Positions 1 to 7,699 of a stretch of 64,000 nt of DNA are shown piece by piece. Both the position numbers and the translations under genes were made by a program. Numbering within the stretch: position 1 is the stretch's first letter; each line of letters opens with the position of its first letter. A model generated the notes under the pieces. The model was not told where the DNA came from. It made no database searches and saw only the letters and a list, made by a program, of their open reading frames with translations. Source of the DNA: Azospirillum formosense (lineage in GTDB: Bacteria > Pseudomonadota > Alphaproteobacteria > Azospirillales > Azospirillaceae); the NCBI RefSeq assembly GCF_040500525.1, contig NZ_CP159404.1, forward strand, positions 649,001 through 713,000, in the 5' to 3' direction.

Positions 1-2
1 TG

Positions 3-185
3 TGGTGGCACATCGTGCCGATCTACAACCCGGCCAACCATGCAGGCAATGCGTTCAACGCCTTCCCCGGCGTTGTGTCCGTGAACCTCCTGGGCCTGCC
101 GGAGGGACGCCCTTGCCCGCTGCCGACGCTGCCGCCGGTCACCGGGCCCGGCCAGTCCTGGCGCGAGGCCGCCAAGCCCGCCTGA
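3..185 (+). CDS. C-terminal fragment of an unrecognised protein
   Basis: An open frame enters from the left edge and ends at TGA 183-185, giving about 60 residues that begin WWHIVPIYNP and end WREAAKPA. It is rich in Pro, Gly and aromatic residues and has no motif I can assign. Third positions are strongly GC-biased, as in real genes of this window. The start and most of the protein lie outside the window. It has the same direction as the ABC operon that follows, but is separated from it by 263 bases that hold a possible structured leader. Confidence 0.45.
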   Translation, partial: WWHIVPIYNPANHAGNAFNAFPGVVSVNLLGLPEGRPCPLPTLPPVTGPGQSWREAAKPA

Positions 186-308
186 TCCCAGCGCCGTCTC
201 CTCTTGTCCACACGTCGGGCAGCATGGTGAAGACCAAGGCTTCGCTGAAATTTTAGGCACATTCAGCGGGCAGCCTGCCCAGCTTCGCGCCGTGCCCGAA
301 CGGCCAAT

Positions 309-427
309 TCTGGTTGAACACCAGAGTATGTGGGGGCTCCGGCCAGGTTCATCGCAGCATCCGCCGGAGTGGCACGCGGGTTGCTCTCCCAGTGTCCTGC
401 GCCGTGCCACCGGGGTTTCCGCCGGTG
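309..427 (+). promoter_or_regulatory. Candidate structured 5' leader of the ABC importer operon
   Basis: Four inverted repeats sit in a row in the gap before the ATP-binding gene: TCTGGT/ACCAGA (309-314/320-325), CTCCGGC/GCCGGAG (337-343/363-369), TGGCACG/CGTGCCA (370-376/403-409) and CACCGG/CCGGTG (408-413/422-427). The last two share two bases and so compete slightly, an arrangement often seen between an aptamer and its expression platform. I could not match it to a named riboswitch. GC-rich DNA forms stems easily, so this is a candidate only. Confidence 0.3.
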
Positions 428-448
428 CGCCCTACCAGGATACGCCCC

Positions 449-1636
449 ATGGCCGCACTCCAATCCGCCCGCCCGCATCGCAGCACGGAACCGCAGACAG
501 CCGCTGAGACCGCCGCTGGGACCGCCACGGAGGCCACCGCGAAACCCGCGGGCGTGGCGGTGACGCTGGACGGCATCACCCACCGCTTCGGCGCCTCCAC
601 CGCCGTGGACAACGTGACGCTGGAGATCAAGGCGGGCGAGCTGGTGGCCCTGCTCGGACCGTCCGGCTGCGGCAAGACCACGCTGCTGCGCATCCTCGCC
701 GGTTTCCAGGCGCAGACGCTGGGCCGCGTCGTCATCGGCGACCGGGTGGTGGACAGCCTGCCCCCCGCCGGGCGCGGCGTCGGCATCGTGTTCCAGAACT
801 ACGCCCTGTTCCCGCACATGACCGTGGCGCAGAACGTCGCCTACGGGCTGGAGGCGCGGGGGGCCGCCCGCGACGCAGTGCGGGCGCGGGTGGAGGCGAT
901 GCTGGGGCTGGTGAAGCTCGACGCCATGCGCGACCGCTTCCCCAGGCAGCTGTCCGGCGGTCAGCAGCAGCGCGTGGCGCTGGCCCGCGCCCTGGCGATC
1001 CAGCCGAGCATCCTGCTGCTCGACGAGCCCTTCGCAGCGCTCGACAAGAATCTCCGGCTGGACATGCAGATCGAGATCAAGCAGCTCCAGCGCCGCTTCG
1101 GCATCACCACCATCATGGTCACCCACGACCAGGAGGAGGCGCTGAGCATGGCCGACCGCATCGCCGTGCTGAGCCGGGGCCGGCTGGAGCAGTTCGGCAC
1201 GCCGGAGGACGTCTACGACCGTCCCGGCACCCTGTTCGTCAACGGCTTCGTCGGCAGCGCCAACCAGCTGCGGGGCCGCGTCGTCCGCGCCTCCGGCAGC
1301 GTCGCCGAGGTGGCTCTGGAGGCCGGCACCGTGCTCACCGCCGTCACGCCCGACGCCGCGCTGTCCGCCGGCGACCCGGCCATCCTCTGCGTGCGCCCGG
1401 AGAATCTGAGGCTCGCCACCGAGGCGGCGCCCCAGCAGATCGCCGGCACCGTGGACCTCGCCCTGCCGCTCGGCCCCGTGGTCGTCTACGAGGTGCGCAC
1501 CGCCGACGGCGGGCAGGTGAAGGTGACCGAGCCGCGCGTCGCCGGCGCCGCTCTGCGCGCGCCCGGCACGCCGGTCCGGCTGCAGCCCGTCTCCCCCCAG
1601 ACCTGCCGCGCCTTCGCCGTTCCCGCGGGCGCCTGA
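449..1636 (+). CDS. PotA-type ABC transporter ATP-binding protein
   Basis: ATPase subunit (395 aa) of a spermidine/putrescine-type ABC importer, acting at the cytoplasmic face of the inner membrane. Walker A GPSGCGKTT starts at residue 70, the LSGGQQQR signature is at about 168, Walker B ILLLDEP at about 188 and the H-loop in MVTHDQEEA at about 223. A C-terminal TOBE-like domain follows from about 290, as in PotA/FbpC/ModC. The start at 449 has an AGGA eight bases upstream. The frame is open further upstream, but that part covers the leader. The first 33 residues are an Ala/Thr-rich extension not needed by the fold. It is first in a four-gene operon with a binding protein and two permeases. 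Substrate is not determined; polyamine, phosphonate or another small cation or acid are possible. Confidence 0.9.
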   Translation: MAALQSARPHRSTEPQTAAETAAGTATEATAKPAGVAVTLDGITHRFGASTAVDNVTLEIKAGELVALLGPSGCGKTTLLRILAGFQAQTLGRVVIGDRVVDSLPPAGRGVGIVFQNYALFPHMTVAQNVAYGLEARGAARDAVRARVEAMLGLVKLDAMRDRFPRQLSGGQQQRVALARALAIQPSILLLDEPFAALDKNLRLDMQIEIKQLQRRFGITTIMVTHDQEEALSMADRIAVLSRGRLEQFGTPEDVYDRPGTLFVNGFVGSANQLRGRVVRASGSVAEVALEAGTVLTAVTPDAALSAGDPAILCVRPENLRLATEAAPQQIAGTVDLALPLGPVVVYEVRTADGGQVKVTEPRVAGAALRAPGTPVRLQPVSPQTCRAFAVPAGA

Positions 1637-1679
1637 TTCCTCCCCTCCCCCTTCTCTCCTCCCCCTGGAGTGCCCGCCG

Positions 1680-2726
1680 ATGACCCTCCACCGCCGCCAG
1701 ATCCTCGCCGCCGGCCTCACGCTCGGTGCCATGTCCCTGTTCCCCGGCATGAGCTGGGCGCAGGCGCGCAAGCTGGTGTTCGCCACTTTCACCGGAAGCT
1801 GGGAGGAAGCCCACCGCGACGTCATCGTCCCGCATTTCCGAAAGGCCACGGGCAACGCCGACATCGCGCTGGACCCGATGCTGTCGGTGGACATGATCGC
1901 CAAGGTGTCCGCCGCCAAGGCGAACCCGCCGATCGACGTGATGCTGATGGACCCGGGCCCGCGCCTGTCGGTGATCGGCCAGGATCTGGCCGCCCCCTTC
2001 CCCGCCGATGACAGCAAGAATTACAAGGACCTCCTGCCGGTGGCCCAGCTTCCCGAAGGGCCGGGCATCTTCTTCCAGGCGGTCGGCATCACCTACAACC
2101 CGGAGAAGGTCAAGACCCCGCCGACGAGCTGGGACGACCTGTGGAAGCCGGAGTACAAGGGCCGCGTCGGCATCACCAACATGAACTCGACGCTCGGCAC
2201 CGCCTTCATGGTGGAGCTGGCCAAGACCCGCGGCGGCGGCGAGAACGACATCGAGCCGGCCTTCGCCGCCCTGAAGGAGCTTCAGCCGAATCTCGGCGCC
2301 GTGGCGCCCAACCCCGGCGCGCTCGCCACCCTGTTCCAGCAGGGCCAGATCGACATCTCGCCGGGCAACTTCAACGCCATCCAGATCCTGCGCGCCCGCG
2401 GCGTGCCGGTGGAGTTCGCCAAGCCGAAGACCGGCACCATCGCCTTCCTGACCACCGCCCACATCACCAAGAACTCCCCCAACGCTAAGCTGGCGGCGGC
2501 GCTGATCGAATCCGCCATGGCGCCGGAGGTCCAGACCAAGCTGATGCAGGCGCCCTTCTACGTCATCCCGACGAACTCGAAGGTGCAGATGGACGGCGAC
2601 ATCGCCCGCATGATCGCCAAGGACCAGGAGGAGCTGAAGGCGTCCTTCGTGTTCCACGACTGGTCGGTGATCAACCGGAACCGCGCCGGCTGGATCGAGC
2701 GGTTCAACAAGGAAATCAAGGTGTAA
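1680..2726 (+). CDS. PotD/PotF-type extracellular solute-binding protein, Tat-type signal
   Basis: Periplasmic binding protein (348 aa) of the PotD-like SBP family. The N-terminus has HRRQILAAG followed by a hydrophobic stretch and an AWAQA-like cleavage site near residue 28, which suggests Tat export. The start has GGAG ten bases upstream. Mature-domain features typical of the family include TFTGSWEEA, the aromatic-rich ligand segment around TYNPEKVKTPPTSWDDLW, and the conserved late motif IPTNS. It lies 43 bases after the ATPase. A C-rich palindromic element separates it from the permeases, which would allow higher expression of the binding protein than of the membrane subunits. Substrate is not determined; the nearby uraH makes a purine breakdown product conceivable, but that is inference. 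Confidence 0.88.
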   Translation: MTLHRRQILAAGLTLGAMSLFPGMSWAQARKLVFATFTGSWEEAHRDVIVPHFRKATGNADIALDPMLSVDMIAKVSAAKANPPIDVMLMDPGPRLSVIGQDLAAPFPADDSKNYKDLLPVAQLPEGPGIFFQAVGITYNPEKVKTPPTSWDDLWKPEYKGRVGITNMNSTLGTAFMVELAKTRGGGENDIEPAFAALKELQPNLGAVAPNPGALATLFQQGQIDISPGNFNAIQILRARGVPVEFAKPKTGTIAFLTTAHITKNSPNAKLAAALIESAMAPEVQTKLMQAPFYVIPTNSKVQMDGDIARMIAKDQEELKASFVFHDWSVINRNRAGWIERFNKEIKV

Positions 2727-2739
2727 GGGCGGGAGACGG

Positions 2740-2840
2740 GCCCCCACCCAACCCTCCCCCGCTCTCGCAGGGGATGGCTCTCCTCCTCCCCCTGCGCAGC
2801 GGGGGGAGGTCGGCAGGCGGGGGCCCACTGCGACCACCCC
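2740..2840. repeat. C-rich palindromic intergenic element (copy 1)
   Basis: The gap between binding-protein and permease genes is filled by runs such as CCCTCCCCC paired with GGGGGGAGG, forming GC-only hairpins. Related elements lie at 54913-55003, 60785-60807 and 63486-63510, always between co-directional genes. They resemble REP-like elements common in alphaproteobacteria. Likely effects are mRNA 3' end protection or partial termination (inference). Confidence 0.6.
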
Positions 2841-2863
2841 CACACCCCACAGGACCCCACCCC

Positions 2864-3754
2864 ATGACCGCCATCACCGCCCCCGGCCTCGCCGGACCCG
2901 CGACCGCCGCACGGCCCCGCATCGGGCGGGAATGGACGCTGGCGCTGCCGCTGGCCGCCTTCTTCGCGGTGTTCTTCGTGACGCCGCTGCTCCTGCTGGT
3001 CGCCGTCAGCCTCTACGCCGACGCGGAGATGACGCGGTTCGGGCTGGACCAGTACATCCGCTTCTTCGGCGACACCTTCAATCTGGCCGTGCTCGGCAGC
3101 ACGCTGCTGCTGGGGGTGAAGGTCACGGCGCTGACGCTGCTGTTCGGCTATCCGCTGGCCTGGCTCTACACCCGCAGCGGACCGCGGATGCAGTCGGCGC
3201 TGATCCTGGTCATCATCCTGCCGCTGCTGACCTCGGTCGTGGTCCGCACCTTCGCCTGGATCGTCATCCTGGGGCGGGACGGCATCGTCAACAACCTGCT
3301 GCTGTCGCTGGGTCTGGCGGAAACGCCGCTGCGGCTGCTCTACACCGAGGGTGGTCTGGTCGCCGCCCTGGTGCAGGTGCAGATGCCGCTGATGGTGCTG
3401 CCGCTGATCACCACCTTGTCGCGGCTGGACCCCAACCTGCTCGACGCCTCGGCGGCGCTGGGCGCCGGGCCTTGGCGGGGCTTCCTGAAGGTGACGCTGC
3501 CGCTGAGCCTGCCGGGGATCGTCGCGGGGTGCCTGCTGACCTACGCCGCCGCGGTCACCGCCTTCATCACCCAGTCGCTGGTCGGCGGCGGGCAGATGCT
3601 GTTCATGCCGCAATACATCTATCAACAGACGATCACGCTCCACAACTGGCCCTTCGCCGCCGCCATCTCCATCGTCTTCATGGTGTCGGTGCTGGGTGTG
3701 GTGATGCTGTTCAACCTGCTGGGCCGCGCCAGCAAGGGGTACGTCCATGCCTGA
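2864..3754 (+). CDS. PotB-type ABC transporter permease
   Basis: Inner-membrane permease (296 aa) of the importer. After a short cytoplasmic N-terminus there are about six hydrophobic segments, the first at residues 25-45. The EAA loop that contacts the ATPase is seen as LDASAALGAGPWRGFLKVTLP. The start at 2864 is chosen because AGGA lies nine bases upstream; the frame extends 30 codons further but only through the palindromic repeat. The stop overlaps the next permease start by eight bases, so the two permeases are probably translationally coupled and form a heterodimeric channel. Confidence 0.88.
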   Translation: MTAITAPGLAGPATAARPRIGREWTLALPLAAFFAVFFVTPLLLLVAVSLYADAEMTRFGLDQYIRFFGDTFNLAVLGSTLLLGVKVTALTLLFGYPLAWLYTRSGPRMQSALILVIILPLLTSVVVRTFAWIVILGRDGIVNNLLLSLGLAETPLRLLYTEGGLVAALVQVQMPLMVLPLITTLSRLDPNLLDASAALGAGPWRGFLKVTLPLSLPGIVAGCLLTYAAAVTAFITQSLVGGGQMLFMPQYIYQQTITLHNWPFAAAISIVFMVSVLGVVMLFNLLGRASKGYVHA

Positions 3755-4562
3755 CATGCAGCGCCCGACCCTGGGAAGCGCCTCCTTCGGCCTCGTCATG
3801 GGAACGCTCGCCGGCGCGGCGCTGCTGCTGCTGGCGGCGCCGACGCTGGTGGTGCTCGTCACCTCCTTCACCGACGGCTACTCGCTGAAGTTCCCGCCGC
3901 CGTCCTACAGCCTGCGCTGGTACGCCTCGCTGATCGACGCGTGGCAGCTCCAGGACGCCGCGCTGGTCAGCCTGAAGCTGGGCGCCGTGGTGACCGCCGT
4001 GTCGGTGGTGCTGGGTACCGCCGCGGCGCTGGCCATCGGGCGCAGCCGCCGCGCCTGGGCGCGCGGGCTGGACGCGCTGTTCATGTCGCCGCTGGTCCTG
4101 CCGGCGCTGGCCTTCGGCCTCGCCTCGCTGGTGTTCTTCAGCACGGCGGGGGTGGAGCTGTCCTTCCTGACGCTGGCCATCGGCCACATCGTGGTCAGCG
4201 TGCCCTACGTCCTGCGCACCACGCTGGCGAGCCTCGCCCAGCTCGACCCGGCGCTGCTGGAAAGCTCCGAGAGCCTGGGAGCCGGACGCGTCTACACCTT
4301 CCGCCGGGTGACGCTGCCGACCATACGCAACGGCATCGGCGCCGGGGCCTTCATCGCCTTCATGTCGAGCTTCGACAACATCCCGGTGTCGCTGTTCATG
4401 GCCGACGCCCGCAACGAGGTGCTGCCGATCCGCATGTGGCAGATTCTGGAGAACAGCCTGGACGTCCGCGCCGCGGCGGTGTCCGGCGTGCTGATCGCCG
4501 TCACCGTCCTGGCGATGGTGGTGATGGAGCGCGTCGCCGGCCTGTCGCGCCAGCTCCGCTAA
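3747..4562 (+). CDS. PotC-type ABC transporter permease
   Basis: Second permease (271 aa) of the PotABCD-type system, starting inside the end of the preceding permease. Six hydrophobic segments are visible, and the EAA loop is LLESSESLGAGRVYTFRRVTLP. PotC-like hallmarks include the SFTDGYSLKFPPPSYSLRWY periplasmic loop and FDNIPVSLF. It ends 16 bases before the stop of the convergent uraH gene, with no clear terminator between them, so the transcripts probably overlap. Confidence 0.88.
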   Translation: MPDMQRPTLGSASFGLVMGTLAGAALLLLAAPTLVVLVTSFTDGYSLKFPPPSYSLRWYASLIDAWQLQDAALVSLKLGAVVTAVSVVLGTAAALAIGRSRRAWARGLDALFMSPLVLPALAFGLASLVFFSTAGVELSFLTLAIGHIVVSVPYVLRTTLASLAQLDPALLESSESLGAGRVYTFRRVTLPTIRNGIGAGAFIAFMSSFDNIPVSLFMADARNEVLPIRMWQILENSLDVRAAAVSGVLIAVTVLAMVVMERVAGLSRQLR

Positions 4563-4578
4563 GCCCAAGGCCCGAGAC

Positions 4579-4935
4579 TTACGCCCCGCGGAACAGGGAA
4601 TAGCCCCAGGGGGTGAACTTCAGCGGCAGATGATAGTGCTGGTCCACGTCGGTGACGGTGAAGCGGAACGGCGCCTCCTCCAGGAAGGCCGGCTCCGCCG
4701 CGCCCACGCCTTGCGCGCGCAGCCAGGGGCCGATGTGGAACACCGCCTCGTAGACGCCCGCCGTCACGCCCGCGCCGCCGACCACCGGATGGTCAAGCGC
4801 ACCATTGGCACACAAACAGCTTTCCGCTAGCCTGCTCCGCTGTCCGTCCCGCAAAGCATAGAGTTCCACCCGCATCCCCCCGGCGGGCACCCCGCGCGCC
4901 ACATCCACCGCATGCAACGAAATCCCGCCGGCCAT
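4579..4935 (-). CDS. uraH: 5-hydroxyisourate hydrolase (transthyretin-like)
   Basis: Hydrolyses 5-hydroxyisourate, the product of urate oxidation, to OHCU on the way to allantoin. The 118-aa length is typical of HIUases. The N-terminal LHAVDVARGVPA matches the family's L-x-HVLD-x-x-x-G-x-PA motif and supplies the catalytic His. The C-terminal HYHLPLKFTPWGYSLFRGA corresponds to HYHVPLLLSPxxYSTYRGS, with the usual YRGS ending changed to FRGA. The start has an AGGAAGGGA run upstream. It is convergent with the ABC operon and diverges from the MFS gene with only 29 bases between start codons, so its promoter must lie inside that gene. No urate oxidase or OHCU decarboxylase lies nearby. Confidence 0.88.
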   Translation of the reverse strand: MAGGISLHAVDVARGVPAGGMRVELYALRDGQRSRLAESCLCANGALDHPVVGGAGVTAGVYEAVFHIGPWLRAQGVGAAEPAFLEEAPFRFTVTDVDQHYHLPLKFTPWGYSLFRGA

Positions 4936-4964
4936 CGGCCCGTCCCTTCCTCTGTGGAGTCCCC

Positions 4965-6194
4965 ATGAACGTCTGGTTGCTGCCTCTGATCGCCATGGCG
5001 GCGGTGCAGGCGTTCGTCGGGCTGTGTCTCTTCGCCATTCCGGTGATCGCGCCGCAGGCGGCGCCCGACCTTGGGGTCGATCCGGGGCTTCTCGGCCTTT
5101 ATACCGCGGTCGTCTTCACCGCCGCCATCCCCGCATCGCTGGGGGCGGGCGGGCTGATCGCGCGCTGGGGGGCGATCCGCACCTGCCAAGCCTGCCTGCT
5201 CGCCGCCGCCGGGGCCGCTCTGCTGTCGGCCAGCGCCCTTCCCATCGCCTTCCTGCTGGGGGCGCTGGCGCTGGGCTTCGCCTTCGGACCGGAGACGCCG
5301 GCCAGCACGCAGCTGCTGTCCCGCCTGACCCCGCCGGAGAAGCGGCCGCTGGTCTTCTCGCTCCGCCAGACCGGCAACCAGTTCGGCGGCATGGCCGCGG
5401 GTTTCGCCGTGCCGCTGCTGGTCCTGTCCATCGGCTGGCAGGCGAGCCTGTTGGTCGTGGCGGGCGCCACCGCCGTACTGGCGCTCATCCTGGAGCCGCT
5501 GGCCCGCCGCCACGACGGCGACGACCGCGCCGCCCCCCGTCCCGCCGGCCGCGGCACGCTCAAGCGCGCGCTGGATCTGGTCGCCGGAGAACCGGCGCTG
5601 CGGCGGCTGGCCATGGCGGTCTGCGCCTTCTCGGCCATGCAGCTCTGCCTGAACGGCTTCCTGGTCAGCTTCGCGGTGACGGGGCTGGGCTGGAGCCTGC
5701 CGCTGGCCGGAACGGCGCTGGCGGTGGCGCAGGGCGCCGGGCTGGTCGGGCGCGTCGGCTGGGGCCTCGTGGCGACGCGCTGGGCGCCGCCCCGCGTCAT
5801 CCTCGCCGGGCTGGGCATCGCCATGAGCATCGCCGCCGCCCTGGTCGCCATCGCCACCCCCGGCTGGCCGGCGCCCGCCTTCCTGGCCGTCTGCGCCGCC
5901 TTCGGCCTGTCGGCGAGCGGCTGGAACGGCCTGTTCGTCTCCGAGGTCGCCCGTCTCGCCCCGCCGGGCCGGGCGGGCGAGGCGACCGGCGGCATGCTCG
6001 CCATCGCCTACGCCGGGCTGGTCATCGGGCCGGCGCTGTTCAGCCTGCTGGTCGCCGGAGGCTTCGGCTACTCCGCCGGCTATCTGGCCGCCGCCGCCGT
6101 CGCCCTGGCCGGTGCCGCGGCGCTGGTCGTCCCCCTGCCGCCGGCCTCCACCCCGGACCTTTCCACCGCCGCCGAGGACACCCCATGCGCCTGA
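4965..6194 (+). CDS. MFS transporter
   Basis: Major facilitator superfamily protein (409 aa) with about twelve hydrophobic segments from residue 4 onward. The central cytoplasmic loop at about residues 180-200 is charged (RRHDGDDRAAPRPAGRG) and separates the two six-helix halves. A motif-A-like stretch is seen around LTPPEKRPLVFSLRQTGNQ. The start has GGAG eight bases upstream. The stop overlaps the start of the amidase by ten bases, so the pair is probably an operon that imports and hydrolyses an amide, or exports its product. Substrate is not determined. Confidence 0.85.
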   Translation: MNVWLLPLIAMAAVQAFVGLCLFAIPVIAPQAAPDLGVDPGLLGLYTAVVFTAAIPASLGAGGLIARWGAIRTCQACLLAAAGAALLSASALPIAFLLGALALGFAFGPETPASTQLLSRLTPPEKRPLVFSLRQTGNQFGGMAAGFAVPLLVLSIGWQASLLVVAGATAVLALILEPLARRHDGDDRAAPRPAGRGTLKRALDLVAGEPALRRLAMAVCAFSAMQLCLNGFLVSFAVTGLGWSLPLAGTALAVAQGAGLVGRVGWGLVATRWAPPRVILAGLGIAMSIAAALVAIATPGWPAPAFLAVCAAFGLSASGWNGLFVSEVARLAPPGRAGEATGGMLAIAYAGLVIGPALFSLLVAGGFGYSAGYLAAAAVALAGAAALVVPLPPASTPDLSTAAEDTPCA

Positions 6195-7585
6195 TGAGCG
6201 CCCGCCGGATCGCCGAACAGGTCGCCGCCCGCGCGGTGAGCGCCGTCGCCCTCTACGACAATCTGCTGGAGCGGATCGCGGCGGAGAATCCGCGGCTGAA
6301 CGCCATCGTCCATCTCGACCCGGAGGCCGGCCGGGCGGAGGCGCGGGCCGCCGACGAACGCGCCGCCCGGGGCGAGGCGCTGCCCCTGCTCGGCGTGCCC
6401 TTCACGGTGAAGGACAACATCTGGGTGCGCGGCCAGCCGGTCCGCCAGGGATCGCGGCTGTTCGAGGACTTCGTGGCGCCGGAGGACGCGGTGGCGGTGG
6501 CCCGGCTGCGCGCCGCGGGCGCCGTCTTCGCGGGGATCACCAACTGCTCCGAATTCGCCTGCAAGGGGGTGACGACCAATCTGCTACACGGCCCGACGCG
6601 GAATCCCTGGGATGTGTCGCTGACACCCGGCGGCTCCTCCGGCGGGGCGGCCAGCGCGGTGGCGGCGGGCCTGGCGCCGCTGGCGCTCTGCACCGACGGC
6701 GGCGGCTCCACGCGCCGGCCGGCGGCCCATGTCGGGGTGGTCGGCATGAAGCCGTCAGCCGGGATCGTGCCCCACCCCATCGGCTTCGCCGAGCCGGTGT
6801 TCGGCAATTCGGTGATCGGCCAGATGGCCGGCTCCGTCGCCGACGCGGCGCTGATGCTCGACGCGCTGGCCGGGCCGGACCCGCGCGACCCGCAATCGGT
6901 GGCGCTGCCGGGCTCCTTCGTCCGCGCCGCCGCCACTCCCGACCCGGCGGGCCTGCGCGTCGCCTACAGCCGGCGGCTCGGGCTGGACGTCCCGGTCGAT
7001 CCGGAGGTCGCCGCCTGCGTGGAGCGCGCCGTCCGCCGCCTCGCCGACGCCGGGGCCATCGTGGAGGAGGCCGACCCGGTCTGGCCCGAAGGGGCCGGGG
7101 AAAGCGGCCTGATGCCCCTGCAGTTCGCCGGCCTCGCCGCGCTCCACGGCGAGCGCTACCGCGCGACACCGGAGCTGTTCGACCCGGACATCGGTCAGCA
7201 GATCGAGGCCGGGCTGCGCACCAGCGGCGCGGAGGTCGCGCGCGCCCTGCATCTGCGGGAGGAGGCGTACCGCGCGTTCGCCGCCCTCTTCGCGCGCTAC
7301 GACCTGCTGGTCTGCCCGACGACTCCGGTCACCGCCTGGCCGTTCGACCGGCTCGGACCCGCCACCATCGACGGGCGTCCGGTGTCGCCGCGCGGCCACG
7401 CGGTCTTCACCCCGCTGTTCAATCACTGCTACGCGCCGGCCTGCTCGGTCCCTTGCGGGCTGACGGCGAGCGGCGGGCTTCCCGTGGGGCTTCAGATCGC
7501 CGGGCCGCGCCTGGGCGACATGGCGGTTCTGCGGCTGGCGGCCGCGGTGGAGGCCACCTGCGGTTACGCTGCCCCCGTTACATGA
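6185..7585 (+). CDS. Amidase (amidase-signature family)
   Basis: A 466-aa hydrolase of the GatA/FAAH amidase-signature family, cutting a C-N amide bond in the cytoplasm. The Ser-cisSer-Lys triad can be placed: Lys76 in VKDNIW, cis-Ser151 in PGGSSGG, nucleophile Ser175 in TDGGGSTRRPAA. The 24-residue Ser-Ser spacing agrees with the family. The GGGSTRR segment differs from the usual GGSIR-x-P by one inserted-looking residue type but keeps the Ser and Arg. The start at 6185 has GAGGA six bases upstream; an alternative ATG at 6194 would form a TGATG junction. It overlaps the MFS gene. The enzyme could act on a ureide, allophanate-like or amino acid amide substrate. Confidence 0.88.
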   Translation: MRLMSARRIAEQVAARAVSAVALYDNLLERIAAENPRLNAIVHLDPEAGRAEARAADERAARGEALPLLGVPFTVKDNIWVRGQPVRQGSRLFEDFVAPEDAVAVARLRAAGAVFAGITNCSEFACKGVTTNLLHGPTRNPWDVSLTPGGSSGGAASAVAAGLAPLALCTDGGGSTRRPAAHVGVVGMKPSAGIVPHPIGFAEPVFGNSVIGQMAGSVADAALMLDALAGPDPRDPQSVALPGSFVRAAATPDPAGLRVAYSRRLGLDVPVDPEVAACVERAVRRLADAGAIVEEADPVWPEGAGESGLMPLQFAGLAALHGERYRATPELFDPDIGQQIEAGLRTSGAEVARALHLREEAYRAFAALFARYDLLVCPTTPVTAWPFDRLGPATIDGRPVSPRGHAVFTPLFNHCYAPACSVPCGLTASGGLPVGLQIAGPRLGDMAVLRLAAAVEATCGYAAPVT

Positions 7586-7699
7586 CAGCCTTTTGAAGAA
7601 AAGGAGAAAGGGCGATCGGGATAGAGCGGACAGCCTGTTTCCATTACCATCGTATTCTGGCAATCTTCGCCTCAAGAGGGGTGGAGTAAGGAGATACGG

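Noticed and set aside
263-2017. 584-aa minus-strand open frame over the ABC operon start
   Set aside because: It is the antisense shadow of the ATPase and binding-protein genes; low-complexity His/Gly/Arg-rich translation, no RBS, and the plus-strand genes have clear domain motifs.
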